From Pseudoalteromonas sp. 0303 (lineage in GTDB: Bacteria > Pseudomonadota > Gammaproteobacteria > Enterobacterales > Alteromonadaceae): a stretch of 53,430 bases of DNA. Below, piece after piece: positions 48,453 to 53,430 of the stretch. The first letter of the stretch is position 1. Every line of letters begins with the position of its first letter. The stretch is from positions 1-53,430 of the forward strand of contig NZ_JABVXF010000029.1 of the NCBI RefSeq assembly GCF_013349995.1, read 5' to 3'. The notes beneath the pieces were generated by a model. It searched no databases. It was not told the origin of the DNA and saw only the letters and a program-made list of their open reading frames with translations. The position numbers were made by a program, and so were the translations under genes.

Positions 48453-49197
48453 TAATAACGAATCAATCGGCAAAACGCTAACCGTTGTTGTTGCACTATG
48501 TTTAGTGTGTGCAATCATCGTATCGTTTGCTTCAGTTCAGCTTCGTCCTTTACAGCAAGCTAACAAAACACAAGATATCCAACGCAATATCTTAGCGGCT
48601 GCAGGCATTGAAGTATCAGGTACTGTGTCAGATACCTTTAACTCAAAAATTGAAGCACGTGTTGTAGACATGAACACAGGTGAGTTTGTTGAAGGTGCTG
48701 ATCCTAACTCATTTGACTTCGAGAAAACAAAATTCGACCAAGCTCGTAGCTTTGCGTTGAAAGCAGAAGGAATTAAAGACATCGCTGGTATTCAGCGTAT
48801 GACAAAAAATTCACCTGTATATATTTCGAAGAAACCTGATGGTTCTACAGACGCAATCATTCTACCAATCCAAGGTTATGGCCTTTGGGGTGTAATGTAC
48901 GGCTTCTTAGCGCTTGAAAGCGATGGTGAAACAGTTAAAAACATCAACTTCTTCAAGCACAACGAAACGCCAGGTCTAGGTGGTGAAATTCAAAATCCAC
49001 AATGGACTGCTAAATGGCAAGGTAAAGAGTTACCAATCAATATCATGAAGAGCGGTGCGAAGAACGAACATCAAATCGATGGTCTTTCTGGTGCAACATT
49101 AACTTCAAACGGTGTTGATCACACAGTTGACTTCTGGACTGGCGAGCATGGCTTTGGTCCATTCCTTGCGAAAGTACGTGAAGGAGCGTTGAAATAA
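48445..49197 (+). CDS. nqrC: Na+-NQR subunit C
   Basis: A 250-aa subunit with one N-terminal membrane helix (LTVVVALCLVCAIIVSFA) and a periplasmic domain that holds the second covalent FMN. The acceptor is Thr218 in GLSGATLTSNGVD. IIVSFASVQLRPLQQANKTQ, GYGLWGVMYGFLAL and NETPGLGGEI are conserved. It shares 8 bases with nqrB and a TAATGG junction with nqrD. Confidence 0.97.
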   Translation: MSSNNESIGKTLTVVVALCLVCAIIVSFASVQLRPLQQANKTQDIQRNILAAAGIEVSGTVSDTFNSKIEARVVDMNTGEFVEGADPNSFDFEKTKFDQARSFALKAEGIKDIAGIQRMTKNSPVYISKKPDGSTDAIILPIQGYGLWGVMYGFLALESDGETVKNINFFKHNETPGLGGEIQNPQWTAKWQGKELPINIMKSGAKNEHQIDGLSGATLTSNGVDHTVDFWTGEHGFGPFLAKVREGALK

Positions 49198-49829
49198 TGG
49201 CTGATACTAAAGAAATGAAGTCGGTCCTATTTGGCCCGGTATTCGCAAATAACCCGATCGCATTACAAGTACTAGGTATTTGTTCTGCGCTAGCGGTAAC
49301 ATCAAGCTTAAAAAATGCACTAATCATGTCAATCGCATTGACACTAGTAACTGCGTTTTCTAGCTTGTTTATTTCGTCAATTCGTAACCACATCCCATCA
49401 TCTGTACGTATCATCGTGCAAATGACGATCATCGCATCACTTGTAATCGTTGTTGACCAAGTACTGCAAGCATTCTCTTATGCAACTGCTAAAGAGCTTT
49501 CAGTATTCGTTGGTCTAATCATTACAAACTGTATCGTAATGGGTCGTGCCGAAGCATACGCAATGAAGTCACCACCGTTAATGTCTTTCTTAGACGGTAT
49601 CGGTAACGGTTTAGGCTACTCAGTAGTACTACTAACTGTTGGCTTCATCCGTGAGTTATTCGGTAAAGGTTCACTATTCGGTGTTGATATTATTCCATTA
49701 GTTCAAAATGGTGGCTGGTATCAACCAATGGGTCTATTGATTTTACCACCGAGTGCATTCTTCATTATTGGTTTATTCATCTGGGTACTTCGTACCTTCA
49801 AGAAAGACCAAGTAGAAGCGAAAGCGTAA
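49197..49829 (+). CDS. nqrD: Na+-NQR subunit D
   Basis: A 210-aa, six-helix subunit related to RnfE. GPVFANNPIALQVLGICSALAVT, VFVGLIITNCIVMGRAEAYA and FLDGIGNGLGYSVVLL are typical, and the Cys in LIITNC is one of the conserved cysteines that hold the membrane 2Fe-2S centre with NqrE. GGAG lies upstream and the start overlaps the nqrC stop. Confidence 0.97.
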   Translation: MADTKEMKSVLFGPVFANNPIALQVLGICSALAVTSSLKNALIMSIALTLVTAFSSLFISSIRNHIPSSVRIIVQMTIIASLVIVVDQVLQAFSYATAKELSVFVGLIITNCIVMGRAEAYAMKSPPLMSFLDGIGNGLGYSVVLLTVGFIRELFGKGSLFGVDIIPLVQNGGWYQPMGLLILPPSAFFIIGLFIWVLRTFKKDQVEAKA

Positions 49830-49839
49830 GGGGCGAGCA

Positions 49840-50448
49840 GTGGAACATTATATTAGTTTATTTGTAAAAGCGGTTTTCATTGAAAACTTAGCTTTAGCCT
49901 TCTTCCTAGGTATGTGTACTTTCCTTGCTGTATCAAAGAAAGTAACAACGTCAATCGGCCTAGGTGTGGCAGTTATCGTGGTACTAGGTATCTCAGTACC
50001 TGTAAATAACTTGGTTTATCACGCTGTTCTTGCACCAGGTGCATTAGAGTGGCTTGGCTACCCAGAAGCAGACCTTAGCTTCTTACGTTTCTTGACTTTC
50101 ATCGGTGTTATTGCAGCACTTGTACAAATTCTTGAAATGGCATTAGATAAGTTCTTCCCTGCACTTTACAACGCGTTAGGTATCTTCTTGCCACTGATCA
50201 CAGTTAACTGTGCGATCTTCGGTGCGGTATCTTTCATGGTTGAGCGTAACTATAACTTCGGCGAGTCTGTTGTTTATGGTATCGGTTCAGGTGTGGGCTG
50301 GGCACTAGCAATTACTTTACTTGCTGGTATCCGTGAAAAAATGAAGTACTCAGACGTTCCTGATGGCTTACGTGGTTTAGGTATTACTTTCATCACTGTT
50401 GGTCTTATGGGTCTTGGCTTTATGTCATTCTCTGGTATTTCACTTTAA
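49840..50448 (+). CDS. nqrE: Na+-NQR subunit E
   Basis: A 202-aa, six-helix subunit, the inverted partner of NqrD. It starts with GTG and has GGGGCGAG upstream. MEHYISLFVKAVFIENLALAFFLGMCTFLAVSKK and LITVNCAIFGAVSFM hold the conserved cysteines for the shared iron centre. The Rnf homologue would be RnfA, but the nqr operon order settles it. Confidence 0.97.
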   Translation: MEHYISLFVKAVFIENLALAFFLGMCTFLAVSKKVTTSIGLGVAVIVVLGISVPVNNLVYHAVLAPGALEWLGYPEADLSFLRFLTFIGVIAALVQILEMALDKFFPALYNALGIFLPLITVNCAIFGAVSFMVERNYNFGESVVYGIGSGVGWALAITLLAGIREKMKYSDVPDGLRGLGITFITVGLMGLGFMSFSGISL

Positions 50449-50467
50449 TAGGTAGCGAGGATAAATC

Positions 50468-51694
50468 ATGAATGAGATTTTCTTAGGCGTTGGTGTTTTC
50501 ATCGCTATCGTTGTTATTTTAGTTTTAGTTATCATTGGTGCTAAATCTAAATTAGTAGCAAGCGGCGATATCATCATCGGAATTAATGGCGACCCAGAAA
50601 AAGCTATTAAAACATCTGCAGGTAGCAAGCTATTAGGCGCGCTAGCTGATTCAGGTATCTTCGTTTCATCTGCATGTGGTGGCGGTGGCTCTTGTGGTCA
50701 GTGTCGTGTACACATCAAAGAAGGTGGCGGCGATATCTTACCAACAGAACTTGATCACATCTCTAAAGGTGAAGCTCGTGAAGGCTGCCGTTTAGCGTGT
50801 CAGGTAAATGTTAAGACCGACATGGAAATTGAACTTGAAGAGTCAATTTTCGGTGTTAAAAAGTGGGACTGTACTGTTATCTCTAACGATAACAAGGCAA
50901 CGTTCATCAAGGAACTTAAGTTACAAATTCCTGATGGCGAGTCAGTACCTTTCCGTGCCGGTGGTTATATTCAAATTGAAGCACCAGCTCACCACGTTAA
51001 ATACGCTGATTTCGATATTCCAGAAGAGTATCGTGGCGACTGGAACCACTTCGGTTTCTTCGATCTGGAGTCTAAAGTAGACGACGAAACAATTCGTGCA
51101 TACTCAATGGCTAACTACCCAGAAGAAGAAGGCATCATCATGCTTAACGTGCGTATCGCTACGCCGCCGCCAAGAGACCTAAGCCTTCCATGTGGTAAAA
51201 TGTCTTCGTACATTTGGTCATTAAAAGAAGGTGATAAAGTGACTATTTCTGGCCCATTCGGTGAGTTCTTCGCGAAAGACACTGATGCAGAAATGGTATT
51301 CGTAGGTGGTGGTGCAGGTATGGCACCAATGCGTTCACATATCTTTGACCAACTTAAGCGTTTAAAATCTAAGCGTAAGATGAGCTTCTGGTATGGTGCG
51401 CGTTCTAAGCGTGAAATGTTCTACGTAGAAGATTTCGACGGCTTAGCAGCAGAAAACGATAACTTTGTATGGCACACAGCACTGTCTGATCCACAACCAG
51501 AAGATAACTGGGAAGGTTACACAGGCTTCATCCATAACGTACTTTATGAAAACTACTTGAAAGATCATGAAGCGCCTGAAGATTGTGAGTTCTACATGTG
51601 TGGTCCTCCAATGATGAACGCGGCTGTTATCAACATGCTTAAAGATCTTGGTGTAGAAGACGAAAACATCTTATTAGATGACTTCGGTGGCTAA
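50468..51694 (+). CDS. nqrF: Na+-NQR subunit F (NADH-oxidising)
   Basis: Entry subunit for electrons, 408 aa. An N-terminal helix (FIAIVVILVLVIIGA) precedes a 2Fe-2S ferredoxin domain with Cys70, Cys76, Cys79 and Cys111 (SACGGGGSCGQCRV and LACQV). The FAD domain shows RAYSMANYPEEEG, and the NADH domain shows FVGGGAGMAPMRSHIF and FYMCGPPMMNAAV. The spacing of the cysteines agrees with the Vibrio protein. AGCGAGGAT is upstream. A terminator follows, so apbE has its own start or read-through. Confidence 0.97.
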   Translation: MNEIFLGVGVFIAIVVILVLVIIGAKSKLVASGDIIIGINGDPEKAIKTSAGSKLLGALADSGIFVSSACGGGGSCGQCRVHIKEGGGDILPTELDHISKGEAREGCRLACQVNVKTDMEIELEESIFGVKKWDCTVISNDNKATFIKELKLQIPDGESVPFRAGGYIQIEAPAHHVKYADFDIPEEYRGDWNHFGFFDLESKVDDETIRAYSMANYPEEEGIIMLNVRIATPPPRDLSLPCGKMSSYIWSLKEGDKVTISGPFGEFFAKDTDAEMVFVGGGAGMAPMRSHIFDQLKRLKSKRKMSFWYGARSKREMFYVEDFDGLAAENDNFVWHTALSDPQPEDNWEGYTGFIHNVLYENYLKDHEAPEDCEFYMCGPPMMNAAVINMLKDLGVEDENILLDDFGG

Positions 51695-51729
51695 CACCAT
51701 ACACAAAACAATAAGTTTTGGTTAGAATA

Positions 51730-51762
51730 CAAGCCTCGTAGCACATAGTGTTACGAGGCTTG
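51730..51762 (+). terminator. Strong terminator after nqrF
   Basis: CAAGCCTCGTA pairs with TACGAGGCTTG, and the stem goes on with CAC/GTG around ATA. TTTATTT follows. It divides nqrABCDEF from apbE-nqrM. Confidence 0.9.
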
Positions 51763-51806
51763 TTTATTTCTATACCTAACCCTGTGGTATCTAAAAGGTG
51801 AATGCT

Positions 51807-52838
51807 ATGAATAGAGTGTTTTATCGCCAAGGCTTGATGGCCTTTTTTCTATTAACTATGACTTTACTCATGGCTGGCTGCAGCCAAGCTGATAAGGCTG
51901 AAGAGCTTTATTTTGAAGGTAAGACAATGGGCACCACTTATCATATTAAGGTGTTTGCAGAGTCTTCAAAGGTTGCAGGTGTTGATTTACATCCTGAAAT
52001 TAAGCAAGTGCTTAAAGATGTAAATCAATCTATGTCGACTTACATTCCCGATTCAGAAATTAACCAGTTCAACCAGTTACCAGCAGGGCAGGTAATGCCA
52101 ATAAGCGCTGATTTTAGAAACGTGGTAGCTGAATCAATTCGCCTTGGCGAATCAACAAAAACGTTAGATGTGACCATGGGGCCACTTATTGACTTGTGGG
52201 GCTTTGGTCCAGATAAAAAGCCGACTAAACGCCCAAGCGATGAAGCCTTGGCCGCAATGGTTGCCAAAATTGGTGTTGATAAGCTTGAACTTACAGATGC
52301 TGGTCTGATGAAAACAATTGATGGTTTAGAGCTGTCGTTTTCTGCTACAGCAAAAGGCTATGGTATTGATAAAGTAGCACAAGTGATAGAAAGCCATGGT
52401 TTCACTAATTATATGGTTGAGATTGGTGGTGAGCTTCGTGTGTCGGGTATTAAGCCAAACAACATCACTTGGAAAATAGCTATTGAACAGCCTGATGCTG
52501 AACCAGGCGTGCGTAAAGTACATAAAGTAATTGAGCCGGGTACTAATGGTATTGCGACATCAGGTGATTACCGAATTTTTTACGAAATGGATGGTGTAAC
52601 CTATAGCCACTTAATTGACCCTGTAACAGGCATGCCGAGCCGTCATGATTTGGTATCAGTTACTGTTTTACACCCATCAGCGATGACTGCAGATGGCTTA
52701 GCGACGGCAATCACAGTGATGGGCATGGAGCGTGCGCAGAAATACGCAGAAGAGCACGATTTGCCTGTGTATTTAATTGGTAAGTCAGACAATGGCTTAG
52801 TAACATATTCTAGCCCTGCATTTAAACCATATTTGTAG
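51807..52838 (+). CDS. apbE: FAD:protein FMN transferase ApbE
   Basis: Lipoprotein that attaches FMN to threonines of NqrB and NqrC (Asp/Thr-type SGAT sites). The lipobox LMAGC gives the acylated Cys. GKTMGTTYHIKVF, NQSMSTYIPDSEINQFN, VTMGPLIDLWGFGP and the FSATAKGYGIDKVA and GGELRVSG motifs bind FAD and magnesium. I start at ATG 51807, where AAAAGG lies upstream; a GTG at 51798 would add three residues. The location just after nqrF is the standard one in Vibrio and Alteromonadales. Confidence 0.95.
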   Translation: MNRVFYRQGLMAFFLLTMTLLMAGCSQADKAEELYFEGKTMGTTYHIKVFAESSKVAGVDLHPEIKQVLKDVNQSMSTYIPDSEINQFNQLPAGQVMPISADFRNVVAESIRLGESTKTLDVTMGPLIDLWGFGPDKKPTKRPSDEALAAMVAKIGVDKLELTDAGLMKTIDGLELSFSATAKGYGIDKVAQVIESHGFTNYMVEIGGELRVSGIKPNNITWKIAIEQPDAEPGVRKVHKVIEPGTNGIATSGDYRIFYEMDGVTYSHLIDPVTGMPSRHDLVSVTVLHPSAMTADGLATAITVMGMERAQKYAEEHDLPVYLIGKSDNGLVTYSSPAFKPYL

Positions 52839-52916
52839 CGGGGCAAGAAGCAGTTTATAATACATGCAGCCTAATTAGTTGGGCTCGATTTAATTGCTGA
52901 CGATAGGGGCAAAGCA

Positions 52917-53129
52917 ATGTCACTTTTTCTTCTTACATTTGGTCTACTCATTTTAATTGTGGCAGCGATGGCTGTCGGCATGATTGTGCAAAAGAAATCT
53001 ATGGCCAGTAGTTGTGGTGGCCTAGGCGCTGTTGGTATCGACAAAGCCTGCGACTGCGACGACCCATGTGACAAGCGTAAAAAGCGCATGGCAAAAGAAC
53101 AAGTCTGGAAAGAGAATCAAATTCTTTAA
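52917..53129 (+). CDS. nqrM: Na+-NQR maturation protein NqrM
   Basis: A 70-aa protein (DUF539) with one N-terminal membrane helix (LLTFGLLILIVAAMAVGMIV) and a Cys-rich tail: Cys33, Cys45, Cys47 and Cys51 in SSCGGLG and KACDCDDPC. In Vibrio, NqrM is needed to place the iron in the NqrD-NqrE site. The GxxKxxC layout agrees. It is the last gene of the nqr locus and a terminator follows. Confidence 0.95.
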   Translation: MSLFLLTFGLLILIVAAMAVGMIVQKKSMASSCGGLGAVGIDKACDCDDPCDKRKKRMAKEQVWKENQIL

Positions 53130-53133
53130 CCAG

Positions 53134-53159
53134 AAAAAAGCGCCTAAAGGCGCTTTTTT
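53134..53159 (+). terminator. Terminator after nqrM
   Basis: AAAAAGCGCC and GGCGCTTTTT pair around TAAA. Long flanking A and T runs. Confidence 0.92.
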
Positions 53160-53176
53160 AATACCTAAATTTTACA

Positions 53177-53210
53177 AGGACAGTCACTGTATTTTTATAT
53201 AGACAGTCAC
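53177..53210 (+). repeat. Two GGACAGTCAC-type motifs before the transposase
   Basis: AGGACAGTCAC at 53177-53187 is followed by AGACAGTCAC at 53201-53210, 24 bases apart. The first, with the next bases, contains ACAGT-C-ACTGT, a perfect palindrome. They match the tandem units at 44167-44221 and may be REP-like sites recognised by the neighbouring transposase. The region 53160-53305 otherwise carries only the ribosome-binding site. Confidence 0.7.
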
Positions 53211-53305
53211 TTTTATCTGTTAACTTACTCTTGCAGCTAAGAAGATTTTGTCTACACTTTAGTTACAGCTAATGCATTTCAAATTATCAGTTCAAGGAGT
53301 GAACG

Positions 53306-53430
53306 ATGGCTTTAGCAAGGAAGCGGCAAATCTGCTTGTCGAACACCAAGTATTATCACTGCGTATCCCGTTGCGTTAGACGTGCTTACCTTTGTGGAGA
53401 AGACGCACTCACTGGTAAATCATATGAACA
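53306..53430 (+). CDS. REP-associated / IS200-like (Y1) transposase, N-terminal part
   Basis: The gene runs off the window. The 41 visible residues (MALARKRQICLSN, then TKYYHCVSRCVRRAYLCGED) match the start of a large family of IS200-like transposases found in Shewanella, Vibrio and Pseudoalteromonas, as I recall. AAGGAG lies 5 bases before the ATG. The catalytic His-x-His and Tyr lie beyond the window, so activity cannot be judged. Such proteins often act on short palindromic repeats nearby, here perhaps the GGACAGTCAC motifs. Confidence 0.75.
   Translation, partial: MALARKRQICLSNTKYYHCVSRCVRRAYLCGEDALTGKSYE

Overview
The window is chromosomal DNA of a marine gammaproteobacterium, most likely Pseudoalteromonas or a close relative in the Alteromonadales. 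The basis is the moderate-to-low GC, the gene content (sodium-pumping NADH:quinone reductase with apbE and nqrM, FabV-type enoyl reductase, RlmG, S10 peptidase, MHYT and GGDEF signalling proteins) and the style of the intergenic repeats. The genus is inferred from memory of these families, not from a search. About 52 protein genes are supported. No rRNA, tRNA or CRISPR array was seen.

Region by region. 1-360 holds the possible tail of a gene and a repeat-rich spacer. 363-1493 carries an FKBP isomerase and cobC. A cobalamin riboswitch at about 1537-1633 then heads a tightly packed run: btuD, btuC, cobT, cobS, cobU, cobQ, cobO, btuF and ung. Together these import B12 or precursors (BtuF-BtuC-BtuD), adenosylate them (CobO), amidate the ring (CobQ), activate cobinamide (CobU) and attach the lower ligand (CobT, CobS, CobC). 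cbiB/cobD is not in the run. A 263-bp element with terminal inverted repeats follows ung directly. 9850-20646 is mostly housekeeping: DUF3545, talB, yaaA, an MscS channel, a higBA toxin-antitoxin pair between 90-bp direct repeats, serA, rpiA, fau, a membrane protein of unknown function, an S10 peptidase and a REC-REC-GGDEF regulator.

20760-33741 has a sigma-54-type promoter before glnK-amtB, a small Pmp3-type membrane gene, mrcB behind a long inverted repeat, hemL, pyrB, hemJ, a CLC chloride protein, a double solute-binding protein and an MHYT-PAS-GGDEF cyclase. 33919-44160 has erpA, an RND efflux pair, a 57-aa membrane gene missed by length cutoffs, a small XRE regulator with a late stop codon, an ampG-ppi-yajG run, rlmG, an AlkB-like oxygenase and a bolA-family gene. 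44160-53430 has three tandem 22-bp units, fabV, the nqrABCDEF operon with apbE and nqrM, and the start of a REP-associated (Y1/IS200-like) transposase that runs off the end. The same GGACAGTCAC core occurs in the tandem array and in front of that transposase.

No wholly new multi-gene system stands out. The best candidates for undescribed biology are non-coding: the 263-bp inverted-repeat element after ung, the direct repeats bracketing higBA, the GGACAGTCAC repeats linked to the transposase, and the inverted repeat in the mrcB leader. Among proteins, the CLC protein lacks the usual internal proton glutamate, and the fau-linked membrane protein has no known role.
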